Part shown: positions 10,737-23,909 of the stretch, piece after piece
Position numbering within the stretch: the first letter of the stretch is position 1
How the letters are laid out: every line of letters starts with the position of its first letter
Assembly (NCBI GenBank): GCA_946811695.1
Contig: OX328124.1
Coordinates: 89,584,196-89,648,195 of the forward strand
DNA from: Gonocerus acuteangulatus
Taxonomy: Eukaryota; Arthropoda; Insecta; Hemiptera; Coreidae
DNA length: 64,000 nucleotides
Direction of reading: 5' to 3'
Position numbers and translations under genes: made by a program
The notes under the pieces: model-generated
Databases searched by the model: none
Told to the model about the DNA's origin: nothing
Seen by the model: only the letters and a program-made list of their open reading frames with translations

Positions 10737-12829
10737 ATAATATATTAATTATTTTGTACATCGCTATTAAATTAATTGATTTCTTTTAGATCAATAATAT
10801 TTTTGTAAATATATTTATCTATTTTCTTATTTATATATATATATAGATTTATGTTTTTTGTAGATATTTTAATAGCTAAAGAATTGTCTATATTTCGGCA
10901 TCCAGGGATTGGTACTTGCTAAGTTGGAAAGCAAGCAGAATTGACCCTCCCTTAATCAAAGCCTGTGGTTTTCAGGTTTTAATTAAGCAATAATGAATAC
11001 ATGCCACTTCAAATCATAATTTCATTCCGCCCAACTACTGGCTGCACTTCTCGTGGGTTTTCTATGGCAAACTTGCCGGTTAATTTTCCGGATGAATATC
11101 TCATTTCACGCTGACTAACTTCAGCCGCCTTTTAAACGGAATGATTAATCGGCTTTTAAAAGGTGTGCTTAATTCTGAAATAAAACAGGAGAAAAAACAA
11201 AAATAAGGGAATTGAAATTTATGTAATTTCATTCTCATTTTGTCAGAGGCAGAAGAACGTTTACTGCTTTTAAGTTATTAAATCTCTTTTCATTTGTGAG
11301 ATTTCTTTGTACTCATTAGTGAAAAGCGGCAGGGCAAGGAAAATGAAGTAAACCAGTTGCCTCTTATAAAAGCCAACTCTTGGAAACTCTTTATTTAAAA
11401 GCGGCTGTCGGAAAAAATGTTAACAAACACATGATTGTCTTGGAAAGTATTTCATCCCACACTTCTAAGAGCACACTTTTATTTTCATGGTATCTAAAAA
11501 TATAAATCTTACGGTTTTCTGTTATTGTATTATGTTAGAAATAAATCATAGCCATTTTTGATTATTAATTACAAAAGTTTTTCGCATCTATGGTGTTTTC
11601 TGCTCTTATTGCTACCTTTTTAGAATCTCTGGTGAGATGACAGTCAATAGAATTAAAAAATTGTCTGGACCAAAGAAAATTACGTTTTCTGATTTCAAAA
11701 AAAACATATTGTTTAACTGTTGTATTTATATATGTTTCTTTGTGTTTTATTATTTTTATATGGCAATATAGATGAATAAAATTCTAATTTTTGGAATAAA
11801 AATTTTGAAATACCTCTCTAAACATAATATGTATTGTTCCTCACATTTCTGTAAATTCTGGTTCTTGGAAGGACTCCATTTGTTGTTATGTAATTTTAAT
11901 TACTTTGGATGCATTCCAATAACACCTAACAGCAATGTACACATTTCATATCGCATAGGTAATGTAAGGGTTAAATAATATACATTTTTACTTAAAAAAA
12001 TCAGATTTTTTTTCTAACTAATCAAAAGAGAACTGTTATCACAATATGTGAAAACCTTCTCGATAAAAAATATTCGTTCTATCTCGCGTAATGAATATTT
12101 TTTAGGATTCCCACTAGAGGTTGTAGCTTTTCATTTAAAACACAACAAACTTAAGCCCAATCCTGGCTAGAAAAAGGTGGTAACCTCTAGTTAACTCGTC
12201 CTAAAATGTTGTATCAATCATTACGATACAATTTTAGTAAATAAATAATGAATACTTCTTGCACTACCTTTTGCGGCCTTATGGGATTCCCTTCACATTG
12301 ATTCCTTTACAAGTCTTAAAAGAAAGTAGAGTTTCAAGAAGTTTGTGTAAGATTAAACCTCGTTTAACATTTTCTTTTTTTATTTACCTATAATTGTCTG
12401 AAAGTATTAATTTAACCTAACAACCAAGGTTTGAGAAAAAGCAAAGATGGATAAGTTTTATAGGCAATTTGCCTATAAATTACCCGCGCGCGCGTGTGTA
12501 TGTGTGTTCAATAATTTAAGTATGTTGTGTTGTCAATTTGGGTCTACTTCTTTGGAAGGCATCAATGCATTTATCATGGCCTACAGCTTCGCTGGCTAGC
12601 AGCAGCTACGCGGTGAAGTAACGTGACTCAATTTAGGAAATGAGTGGCTTCAGGTTGTTATTTCAATCATTTAATACATTTTCTAAAACAGTCCACTAAT
12701 GGACAAACGAAATCAGCAATTGAGAAACACGCCTTTCCTTATAAGACTATTTATTCACTATGAGAGAATGCTAACTTTTTTTTTTCTTTACTTTTTACGG
12801 CATTTCAACGACTATTGGGTCATTCATGC
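10737..12829. other. No gene seen
   Basis: Long AT-rich stretch with short ORFs only. No RNA gene or repeat pair was recognised. Confidence 0.5.
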
Positions 12830-13078
12830 CTCATGGTGGGTAGGATATAAAGCAAAGACAACGCTCGACTGCCAGCGGGAGGCGTACCTACGTCGATTAG
12901 TGTCCCCCGTGCCAGTTCTACCTAAGTGGCCCGCATCTGGTGATTGGCTGCCAGGTCTATGCTTGCTGGTGCCAGGGCAACCAAACCCTAGGGCGGGTCT
13001 CCTCCCCAACCCTAGCCAAGCCCACCGCTCCCGCCGACCCTCGCGTCCCGTCTCCGCTCCGGACACCTCCAGCAATTA
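12830..13078. other. GC-rich island of unknown origin
   Basis: About 250 bp of markedly GC-rich sequence sits in AT-rich flanks. It is open in several frames: plus 12699-13079 and minus 12824-13075. The plus frame is rich in Pro, Ser and Arg near its end, stops at an AATTAAAAC tract and lacks any known motif. It could be a retroelement 5' end, a retro-copied RNA or a regulatory island. Not called as a gene. Confidence 0.4.
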
Positions 13079-14689
13079 AAACAAAACATAATTGTAACAA
13101 AATTTTAGTTGAATGCCTCCACAATTTAAATTTATCCAATTAATAATAGAATATATATTTCTTTCTAAGGGACTAATATTTTTTATGTTAGCTGTTTAGT
13201 GAATTTGAGATGAAATTTTTATAGAAATATATTGAAGAGGCCAATACTGTTTATAATAAGTGTTAATTGAGTAAAAGTTTTGACTTCAAGATATTGAATT
13301 ACTAAAGCTTGAGCTAAATTTTGTTTTCCAAATTGGTTTTATTGGGGAAGGAAAAAAGATTAAACAGGTGAACGGAATTATTACCTATTAGCTCTGTAAG
13401 ATCTATCGGGAGACCCAGTCGAATTCGCTCGTCTTCATATGCTCTCCGTCAGAATAGCTTTACAGTGAGGCGGACGCCGGAAATGCGAAGATTCCACAAA
13501 ACCGTCTACCCAACTATACATATATAATTGGTTAAAATAAAAATTAAAAAAATGGTTATTCTAAAGTCTGAATTTTCGCCCTGACGGTGGTTGTCCATTA
13601 CCAAAATATAACATTTTTTTTTTTTTTAATTTAAATTACGACCTTGTAAACTAGCAGAATCTTCAATATAAAAAAGGCACCTTTGTATTTTCAGCAGCAA
13701 ACAACGCCTAGAATATAAAAATGAATGTTTTCTATTTTCTTTATAGAATGTAGAATACAGAAAAAGGTGACGAAGTGAGAGGAATATATGCCGCGCTAGG
13801 GAGCTCTAGAATAAATAAAACAATACAGAGGGCGAAAGAAAAAGGAGAAAAAAGTGGAAAGGGGGCCTTTTATATTTCAGTACCATTGTAGAGGGGGGCA
13901 CCCTGGGGACAGCAATCAGGTGAGCCAACCTAACTCCTTTAGCGGAACTGGCCAATCAGCTTGTTCTCTCGCTGCCAACCTTAGTGCTTCGATAAACATT
14001 TCCCACATCTTCCTCTTCTATCTAACGCCTCATCCTTTATATCTTCTTGGGACGTTCAGGCTTAAGTAAACTCGAACCATTATGGTGTTATTTATGTACT
14101 TCTTTATTTACATTCAATTCACGTTATCCTTCTTCTTCTGTAGAGTTTTAGTAGTAGGTACGTGTTCATACATGTTGATAGACATGAGATTTTTTTACGA
14201 AAACATTTCAAAAATATAAAGAAATCTGAACAAAGTCTCCCAGTCTCCAAAAATGTGTATTCTTAGGAGTAATTTAGGCATCTGAAAAAAACCATATAGA
14301 GGTGTATTCAACATGTCTTACAAAATAATGTTGCCAATAAACTAAAATTTCAATGTTTCCTACTGTAATATTATACTACGCGAAATACGGTCCCCCAAAC
14401 AGACCAACATAGCCAATTACTGGAGAAAATTGTCTTTAAGTTCATATTGATGCCCTACTATTCATTGCTGTCGATAAACAATGACAACTATGTTTTTTTA
14501 TTGTTTTGTTTTTTTGGTTTTCGTTTTCTTATTTCTTCGCCGTAGTACCCCTGGTTAGGCTTACCATATGGTGAATGAAACCGGGACACATGTGGGATCC
14601 TTTTTTGGATTTTGAAATTCATCCAAAACTAAGGCATTAAGGAAGTTATGTTTGCAATTAAGGAAGGATTAGAAAAAAAAAATGGTTCT
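13079..14689. other. No gene seen
   Basis: AT-rich sequence; the ORF at 13854-14069 has no recognisable motif. Nothing supportable. Confidence 0.5.
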
Positions 14690-17600
14690 AGACATGAGCA
14701 GTTTTGATTCTCTCCTAAATTTTCTTAAATATCTAACTATTGGGAAAACCTGGTAAGTTCACACTAACTATTCGAAATGTCAGGGCATTTTATACAAAAA
14801 GATTCTAAAGTAATTTCTATAGGAACAATCTCTTCCGGAGAAATCGGTGTTTAAAATTCGAAAGTGACAACTCCGTTGATAATTTTTTTTTTTTTTTTTT
14901 TTGGGGGGGGGTATTTCACTTAACAGTAAAAGTATTAGTTTAGCTAGACAGGATATGAAAATAAGAAACTCATTTGTAATAGTATTTTCCTTGAGCTAAA
15001 GTTGAGAAGGCGAGGGAGTGATTTCCGCATAGGAAACAGGCAGTTTCCTGTTTTAGCACCTAAAATCTTGCTTTTATGCGGGTTTTCATTTTACGTGTTT
15101 ACTCGTGTTTGCATTTTTCTCAAAAGATCAAAACAAAACATTAAGTGTTTGTATTCTAAGTTTACCACTTGACCTCACTATGTTTAAGCGAGTTGGACTT
15201 TTATTTTTACTTGTGCGTACTTGTTTTCAGTAATAAAAGGGCGTGTGAAAAATAATACATAATTCTACTAGACCTGAATAAGACTTGAACCACAAAAAAA
15301 AATTGGAAAAAATATTACTCATTTTTTATCCAAAATTAGATTTATTAACCACAGGACCGAATCCTAACACTGTTTAACCTTATCTCAACGCTCAACAACT
15401 TCCTATCAACTTATTAATTTACAAATTTTTAAATTATATGTATGGTATTTTTAAATTATTTTACGACTTGTTAACAGTATTTTTCAAGAGTTTTGTTAAT
15501 TTTTTTTTAAATAATTATTATATAGTTTTTTATATATTTGAATACACTGATCATACAAACATCATTTATCCTTTGTATTTTACACTGGAAGGTATACACA
15601 AGAAGAAACTGAATTTCCAAATCTTCTTGATCTTCTAAAAGAAAGGGCTTTCCAGGTTGGGATTTCATTCTGATTCCCTGACCTTTCCATGAAGGTGCCT
15701 TAACTAAATATGGAACCTAGCTTCATTTTTCTAAATTAAAAATTAGAGAATTTAATCACTAATGGTGTATAATGTCGGGCATAATTGGCAGAGATTCAAT
15801 ACATTTTGATTCTTGTATACGTTTATGATAATAACATTACTTGGAATTTAATATAAACCTAAAGTGTCTATTTTTAGCGCGGTTCCTCCCTCCCCCATAG
15901 GGAGGAACCCCGCTTATAAGGTTGATACAATGATGTACAAAAATGATTCTAAAACTATTTTTGATTAGGTTATGTCAATCGGAGAAATAAGTGCTTAAAA
16001 CTTCAAATACGTCTGTTTTGTTCTTATGAACGGGTTTTTGTCGTTCTTTTTGTAATTTTTGTCTCTTTCCCTTTGTTTTTTATTGCTTTTTATTTTTGTA
16101 ATTTCTTATGTTGTATTTGTAAGGAAAATGTATGTGTGTGTAAAACAGGATAGGTAAAACGAGACCAATTTTCTGTTGTCAGAAATAATAAAAAGTTTTG
16201 GGAACTTAGTATAATTTCTTAATATCTCGAAAACGGTTGAAAATCTTGGGAAGCGAAAGGTTACCATTCGAAAGCTTACTAAATGGTCTACAAGAAAGGT
16301 TCTAAAGAAAGTTTTGAATAAGCGATGTCAATCGGAGAAATAAGTGCTTAAAACTTTTAAGTAATTGATTTAGCTTATTCGAACTGTTCTTTTTGTCTTT
16401 GATTTTGGTACTTAGAATTATGGGATTCAGTTGAAACATTTTCTGCAAGTTCGAATTTTATCAACACTAATATGTTGAAATTTTGGTTACGTTTGGAGTA
16501 AAGGAAGGGTTAGAATAAAATATTTTATTAACAGTCAAGAAAAGTTTTGGTAACCTTTTATACTTTCGTTAGTATCTCGAAAACCGTTGACAATCTTGGG
16601 AAGCGAAAGGTTACCATTCGAAAGCTTACTAAATGGTCTACAAAAAAGGTTCTAAAGAAAGTTTTGAATAAGCGATGTCAATCGGATAAATAAGTGCTTA
16701 AACTTTGAAGTAATTGATTTTGTTTATTCGAACGGTTATTTTTGTCTTTGATTTTGGTACTTCGAATTATGGGATTCAGTTGAAACATTTTCTGCATGTT
16801 CTAATTTCATCAAAACTAGTATGCTGAAAATTTACTTACATTTGGAGTTAAGGAAGGGTTAAATTAAAATAATTTATTAATAGAGATGAAAAGCTTTGGA
16901 AACTTCATATACTTTCCTTAATATCTCGAAAACGGTTGAGAATCTTGGTAAACGGATGGTTACCATTCTAAAGCTTACTAAATGCTCTAGAAAACAGGTT
17001 CTGAAGAAAGTTTTGATTAGGCCATGTCAAACGGAGAAATAAGTACATATAACTTAGAAGTTTGATAAACGATAATTGATTTCGTTTATTTATACGGTTC
17101 TTTTTGTCTGTTTTTATTTCTTGTTATTTTGTTATTGCTTCTAGGAGGAGGATGTATTTCTCAATAAAACAGGGGAATAAATACAAATTCTTTGAACCTG
17201 TAACAGAACTGAAAACGTAAATATTCGCCGTGTAGGGTCAGTCCGGGTCGAGGTAGTCTGCCGGTTCAGGTAGGCTTATATTGCACTTCATAAATCAAGA
17301 TTCATTGTTCTCATCAAGCATTCTAGGACAGCTGACAGTTACCTTTACCTGTAGGAAGTCATGCAGCCAAATGCTATACTAGAAATATAATTATATTTTG
17401 TGGTTGAATGTGGCCTTAGTTCAATAAAAAATAACACTACTTTCTCATTTTCATGTACAATTTTATTTTGTTTAATTGCATTTAAAAGTAAAATGGATAT
17501 GTTAGCACTGCAAGTTAAGTAAATTAGAAATATATTCGTAGAAGAGTCTTCGTAGACCGAAACTTGGGACGGCAGAAAGAGTAATTTCTGCTTAGGATAG

Positions 17601-17790
17601 TTTCATCCCTAGCCGAAAATCTTGTTGTTTTTTTTTCATATTTGTTTACATTAGGAATGATCCAAACAAAGTAATAACTGTTTCTATTCTAAGTCTACAA
17701 AATAACACTAGGGATATGAATGGAACCGCGCTAAGATGACGCAGTTCCTGCGAGTCGGACTTTTTTTAGACTTAGCTCCATTAGGGAACT
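14690..17790 (+). repeat. F3 repeat: ~350-bp units, partly tandem
   Basis: The core ATATCTCGAAAACGGTTGA recurs at about 16223, 16573 and 16922, giving 349-350 bp spacing for three adjacent units. Each unit also has GGTTACCATTC.AAAGCTTACTAAATG and CGGAGAAATAAGTGCTTAAA. Diverged units lie at 14697-14870 and 15925-16005. The block ends near 17740-17765 with GACGCAGTTCCTGCGAGTCGGACTT in two shorter stretches. Related pieces are at 22500-22620, 27180-27490, 44290-44850 and 59520-59900. Non-coding. Confidence 0.85.
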
Positions 17791-18275
17791 TTTTGGGTCC
17801 CATGAACCCGACTTTTTGGGGCTATGAAACCGACGACAAAGAGGACGAGTAAGTAGATGCCGAAAAGAAAAATATTTATTCGAAATGCACGGGATACTAC
17901 GAAGAGAAATTTCAAGAGCAATACGGGAAGAGAAAATATATTTTTAAAGGACTGTGGTCCGGGATCAAGAGGGACCAAACCGACGAGCACAGCCACCTTC
18001 CATGAAGGACTGGGACTGACAACAGACCACCTGGCAGCATTAGCCGAGTCCATATTAGTGGACACATTGGGCATAATTGCCAATTACATATACGGTCACT
18101 GAGTGCTTATCATCCATTCACACTTCCCTTTATTTTCTATTCTATCAATTCCTTCTCTTCTATCACTATAGCCTTCTTTGGTCTTCATCTTCTTTATTCT
18201 CTATTACTCATTTCGAACTTCTTACATCTTCAGCCTATAAATTAACCCTATTTCCGAATGGATGATAAGCACGCT
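17791..18275. other. Unclassified segment with a 17-bp inverted repeat
   Basis: GTGCTTATCATCCATTC (18103-18119) is repeated exactly in reverse complement at 18256-18272. An 81-codon ORF at 17857-18102 ends next to the first arm; its product has no known motif. Nothing supports a gene. Confidence 0.45.
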
Positions 18276-18430
18276 GTGTACCTAGCAATCCAATTTAATT
18301 GGGCAGCCCATTTTATTTATTTTAAATAAAGTTTTCTCTGCCATGCGCGTTCTTGTAGCTCGCTATCCCATTTGATTAGAGCCCTTGAACGCAGAGGAGT
18401 TATGCTCAAATCCCAGCCTGGCAAGTTAGT
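18276..18430 (+). repeat. tRNA-like SINE fragments
   Basis: The first part, with AATTGGGCAGCCCA then TTTAAATAAAG, recurs at about 47970-48040. The second part (18350-18425) has a degenerate A-box (TAGCTCGC...TTGATTAGAG) and B-box (GCTCAAATCCCAGCC), tRNA-like on the plus strand. It lies just upstream of the host gene exon. Confidence 0.5.
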
Positions 18431-18529
18431 TTTTCTAAATGCTAAACATTTTAAAATACCTTCATTAGTTTTATGTGTATTTCCAGTATTTAAGACTTTA
18501 TTAAGACTATTTTGTGCTTTGCAGGCCTG

Positions 18530-18554
18530 ATGTGCTGAGATGGGGGTGAGATGA
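18530..18554 (+). promoter_or_regulatory. Two tiny upstream ORFs in the leader
   Basis: A 3' splice site (TTTGTGCTTTGCAG, AG at 18523-18524) opens a leader of 26 bases. It holds ATG-TGC-TGA at 18530-18538 and ATG-GGG-GTG-AGA-TGA at 18540-18554. The second overlaps the main start codon as ATGA. A stop in the main frame at 18536-18538 makes 18551 the first usable start. A role in limiting translation is inference. Confidence 0.6.
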
Positions 18555-21500
18555 AGTACGAGTGGAATGTCGGGGCGACCTGCCTGCTATTGTTCGGGCT
18601 GGTGGCCGGGTCCTGCCCTCCCCAGTCGGCCTGCCTCTGCTACCACTTCGACGACGGACTCTATCTCGAATGTCCAGAACCAACAGCTTCCGTCGTCACG
18701 GCGGTACTGGCAGGATTCGAAGAGCTCATACAATCCTTTTCCATTTACAACCTCGACAAACAGGTGACCGAAATCGGGGGAGACCTCTTTCCCCCGAAAG
18801 TCAACATCAAACATCTCCAGGTATCCCATTCCAATGTGCGTTCCCTCGCCGAGAAATCACTGAAGGCTCTAGCAGCCGATATGGAGTCTCTGAGCATTGT
18901 CTCCGGCAGATTGGACGAAGTGCCTCAGAAGGCGCTCATGGGCTTGAAAGGTCTCCGGCTAATCGACCTAGGAGCCAATCAGATAGCCGAACTGTCAAGT
19001 TACAGTTTCTATGGTCTAAGATTAGACACTATCAAACTTAAAGGGAACTTGATTTCCAAGATGTCCGAATTCGCTTTTGCTGGACTTGAAAACACTCTAA
19101 CAGAAATAGATCTATCAGAAAACAAAATAAATACATTTCCTATGACTTCATTGAGGAGACTAGAAAATTTGAAAACACTTCGTCTCGCTTGGAATGAAAT
19201 AACATCTGTTCCAGACGATGGAAACTCCAGACTTAAAAGTCTAATGACTTTGGATTTGAGCTCTAATAACTTTGAATCACTTTCTGAAGGTGCATTCCGT
19301 CCCATTCCTAACATAAAATCATTGACTCTATACTACAATTCAATTGAAAGTGTACACAAAAGTGCATTCCTTTCCCTTGTACATGTTGAAAACATAGATC
19401 TAAGCCATAATAAGATAGTATATTTAGATTCTGATACCTTCAGTCATAACAAAAACCTAAGGACCATAGACCTCAGCCATAATCACATTCATTATATCAA
19501 TGGCGTTTTCGAAAACCTACCAGAATTAAAAGAACTCTTTCTTCCAGAGAATAATATTTTAGAAATTCCCTATGATGCCTTCACCAACTCAGTCCTTCTA
19601 AATGTGATACATATGCAACAGAATGCCATAAGAAGGATTGACGAAGACGCATTTTTCACTCAAACATGTTTGAGTCAATTGTACCTTAGTGATAACTTTA
19701 TAGAAACTATACCAAAGGATTTGCTCAATAATACAAAGAATTTAACATTGCTCAGTTTAGAAGGTAACTGGATAAATGGTCTAGAGAAAGGAACATTCAA
19801 GATGGTCTCTGAGCTCAAGGAACTAAGACTGCGTAACAATAGGATAAGGAGTATCGAGAGAGGAATATTTGAGCCGTTACCAAACCTCATTGAGCTACAC
19901 CTGAGAAATAATCACATCTCCATTGTGGAATCTGGATCATTCCACAGCCTCCAGAATCTACAGCACATTGATCTGCAAGGAAATCTCTTGGATCAGTTAG
20001 GCGATGTGTTTTGGCACGATTCTCACAGCTTGGTCTCTATTCTGCTTGAATCCAATAGTCTTATAAGCCTGCACAACGACTCCCTAAGAGGTCAGTCCAG
20101 TGTGCGATTCATGTACCTCGGACACAATAAGCTGTCTAGGCTTGATAAAACGTTGTTTAGTGATCTACTCCTCATTGAAAGAGTCTATCTTTCAAACAAC
20201 AGCATATCCGAAATAGAAGATGGCACCTTTGAACCAATGCAGGCTCTGGTTTATTTGGATTTGCGTTTTAACAAATTGAAATACATCGGTATTAAAACTT
20301 TTTCTGACCTTCATAAACTTGAAGAACTATATCTTTCTTCTAATGGCATCAGGCATGTTGAAGGAAAAGCATTCAATTCCCTAAAGAAACTAAAAATTCT
20401 AGATCTAGCTGATAACGAGATCTTAGTTCTCCATGATTCCATTTTTCAAGAAAATCTTCACATTAATAAGTTGAATTTGAGGAACAGTTCTATAGCGAAA
20501 ATTGACAAAGGCGCCTTTGAAGGGCTTAAAGATTTAACTGAACTAAATCTGGAATGTAACAAATTAGACGCCGAATCCTTAGTTCATTTAAAAATTAACG
20601 GCTTGAAAATATTTAAGGTTGCATGCAACAATTTATCTAACATTAATGAAAAAACTCTGAAAGGCTTACCATCATTACAAGATCTTTCATTGGATAATAA
20701 CGCCATTGTCCGATTACCACCGAATACGTTTAACAACAATAGAGATTTGGTAAAACTTTCATTATCTAGCAACAAAATAAATGATTTAGATTCAGAACTA
20801 TTTGTTCATCAGAGGCATTTAGTTGAACTTAGAATAGAAGACAATTCATTTCATAATATACCGTACGCTGCACTAAATCGCGTACCGAGCTTGGAAATAT
20901 TGAGTTTATCAAGAAATTCAATTGGAAATCTAGATATATCACAATTATCTAGACTACAGCGACTAAAAGAATTGAACTTGAAGAGTAATATTCTAACGTC
21001 ATTGAAGGGCTTTGCATCAGTAAACTTCACACATCTGTCTACTGTGGACCTGAGCAAAAATTTCATGTCCGCTTTACCGGCTAACTTTTTTCACGGAGCT
21101 GTCGGTTTGAAGAAAATAGATTTATCAGACAATCTTCTCCGGCAGATTCCTACAACAGCTCTTTGTGGTGAAAACCTTTCCGGCCTCACGTGGTTAAACC
21201 TCAGCGGCAATCCGCTTTCTAAGCTTCAGGATTCAGAAAAACTGTTTCCACTTCTGGAAGAACTACATATCAGCGGGACCAACCTGACCATAGTGACTTC
21301 GAGGGATTTTGAACCTTTTCCACACCTCCTTCAGCTAATTCTAGGCAGAAATCGCATATCACGCGTCTCACCAGGCGCCTTCAAAAGCCTCAAAGGACTG
21401 CTTTCATTAGATTTAGGTGTCAACGAGCTGGAAATTCTGCCTCAAGAGCGGCTTCACGGTCTCACACTCCTCAAGCATCTAAATCTGACCCGTAACAGGC

Positions 21501-21779
21501 TCAAAGATTTAGAAGAATTTCCTGCTTCACTAAAGTCCCTACAAGTCATAGACCTTTCTTATAATCAGATATCCTCTATAACCAAGGTAACATTCCACCA
21601 TTTGGAGAACCTAGAAGAGCTTCATCTCTATGGAAATTGGATATCAGCAATTGCTAGCGACTCCTTCAGGCCGCTAAAGAAGCTCAAGTTACTAGATATA
21701 TCTCGAAACTATTTGGAACGATTGCCACTTAACGCCTTTCGACCATTGGAAACGCAAATACGAAGTCTCAAAACTGAAG
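18551..21779 (+). CDS. Chaoptin-like leucine-rich-repeat protein, large LRR exon
   Basis: Extracellular adhesion-type protein, N-terminal 1076 residues. Residues 1-21 form a signal peptide (hydrophobic core TCLLLFGLVAG). A short Cys-rich N-cap follows (CPPQSACLCYHF, C at 22, 28, 30 and one near 41). From about residue 60 to the end run some 40 tandem LRRs of ~24 residues with the LxxLxLxxNxI pattern. The exon ends in FRPLETQIRSLKTE with one extra base (G) before GTAAGAT, a phase-1 donor. The 5' border is supported by a polypyrimidine-AG at 18524. Insect proteins with this plan are annotated chaoptin-like; hattifattener of Drosophila is another candidate. Membrane anchoring cannot be seen because the 3' exons lie outside. 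No internal stop, so the gene looks functional. Confidence 0.93.
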
Positions 21780-21789
21780 GTAAGATATT

Positions 21790-22366
21790 TTTATAAGTAA
21801 AATGATTTGCTAGTCACTAAAATGTCATTTTGGAACAGTTATACTTGATAAAAAACGTCAACGGACATGATCATGGACCAAGGAATTCTCTAATAGTTCT
21901 GAATAAGATCGTATTTTTTGCTTTTCTTATCTGTTAGACAAGCGTCACTCAAATAACCCTGATCAGTAAAACTTTTTCTAAAAACTTAACAAGATTTACA
22001 ATAGAATCACTGATACTGAAGAACAAAAGGTCATTAATGAATTGGAAATCTATTTTTTTAACACAACAAAGAAGCATTTGACGTAAAATGTTTTAATATA
22101 ATTGTTATTATTCAAATGCTCCCCTAATAGCATGGTGTGTTTCGTGTATGTGGCTACGAATATGTTTAGACAGCTTCAAATAGTAAAACAAGTTCATATC
22201 CTAAAATTGGAATGACATAAAACGTAATTAAACAAAAGACGATTAAGAGCTAAATGATTTTGCTATTGATCAAATTATATATATTTATATGTGGTATTTT
22301 AAATTTATAATTCATGAATTACGACAGAGTGAAGTCTAACAAGCTTCAAAACCCAGAATGCTTTAA

Positions 22367-22408
<42 letters not shown>

Positions 22409-22499
22409 CTGTTTTACTAAAATACTTATTTGGCTGTTAAATGTAATTTAAAACCAAAAACAACCAATTAAAAAGTGAATTAAACAGAGAAAAAACAGA
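21790..22499. other. Intronic, no gene; A35 tract
   Basis: AT-rich, with an unbroken A run at about 22372-22406. No poly(A) retrogene body could be recognised upstream of it. Confidence 0.5.
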
Positions 22500-23035
22500 G
22501 AAAAAAATCTTTGAAAAAACACTTTCAAAGTTTTAAGCACTTATTTCTCCGCCCTATCGAATTTGCTCAAGAACGTTTCTTCTTTAGAATTCAGTAATCT
22601 TCTAAAGGTCTTCAACGGATTCAATCGTTTCTGTATACCCAAACCGAAAATTAGTTTGGAAAGCTTCTTGTAAACTCAATCAACATTTCTTGTAAACATT
22701 TACACAAATCGCTTTAAAACTGCTTTAATGCGTTTTTCAACGTTAGAAAAACCTATAAAAAGTGTACCTGCACATTAACCTAAAAACGTAAGCGCTACGA
22801 TTGTTTTTCGCGTAAATTATGTACCGTTGGTTCAAGAACCCGAGCTTTCAAATTAGACGAACGATTATTGTACCAAATATATACATATTTGAACCATCGT
22901 TATTTTTATGATCTATGGGTTCTCAAACGTGTAATTTTCAAGTCGGCACTTCCAGGCTGCGTCATGAGCTCAACCTCATGATAGGTTCCTGTCTATGGAG
23001 GGAGGGAGGAACAGCGCTTAAATGTTGAAGATATG
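22500..23035. repeat. F3 fragment (-) joined to F2 copy 2 (+)
   Basis: 22500-22618 reads as an F3 unit on the minus strand (rc of GGAGAAATAAGTGCTTAAAA near 22530-22550). 22619-23035 matches F2 at 8106-8575 and ends with AGTCGGCACTTCCAGGCTGC, a TCATGAG palindromic stretch, and GGAGGGAGGGAGGAAC. Confidence 0.75.
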
Positions 23036-23909
23036 ATCCCGGATTATTGACAAGCGTGTTTAGTGGCATGAACCCATCTCTTTTAGGCTCAACATAACCT
23101 AAGGAAGAATCTAAGGGGGTGCTTTAAAAGCCCTATAAACTAAATTTATATTTCTCCATCTTTAAGGAAGATATCTTTTTAATATCTTGGAACAAGTCAT
23201 AATATTTTATTGTCTCGAATAGATAAAACCGGGACTGCATAAACATTTAAACAGCTTAAATAGAGGAGTAACTTAGCATTTAATTGGCGCTATAAAAATA
23301 AATTTGAAGTAAGGTCTTATTCCTCGAAACTGCCTTAATGTTTCATATCTGCGTTCCAGTTAGTGTATCCTCTTTTTACATAACTCATACCACATAACTA
23401 ACAGTAATATGAGTATATTCTAAAAACGTTTGGTCCTAATTAAAAAATACTATTATTTAAGTTAATAGAGATCAGCAGATACCAAAGGGGCGATCATTGC
23501 ACAAAAGAGTGCGAACAGACAACATACATGGTGTTCCCGAAATAAACAGCCAAACTTCGGGAATCTTTGAAGGATGTTAAAAAGAAAGGGAAAACGTCTT
23601 TTGGCATATATATTGTTTTTGCTTATTTTCCGACAAAAACGCAAAAAATTAAATTGTAATTTAGAAAAGGCATTCTTTTTTACCTTCAGCCCTCTCTACC
23701 CCCCCCCCAAAATCTTGTAATCTGACGCCTTGTAAAGTTCAACATAATTTAAAATAGTTACTTTCCTTAAGAGGAAATTGCTCAAACACAAAACAAAAAA
23801 CTTTCAATTCTTAATAACAATAAATTTTCAATCCTTAAAACATTTTAAATTTAACACTGGACCCATACATAATTATAAAATAACAATTTTATTTTCTAAT
23901 AATTCCTAA
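23036..23909. other. No gene seen
   Basis: Only short ORFs and a C9 run near 23701. No motif recognised. Confidence 0.5.

Noticed and set aside
18562..19041. 159-codon ORF and other frames inside the LRR exon
   Set aside because: Shadows of the 1076-residue LRR frame, which alone has domain structure.
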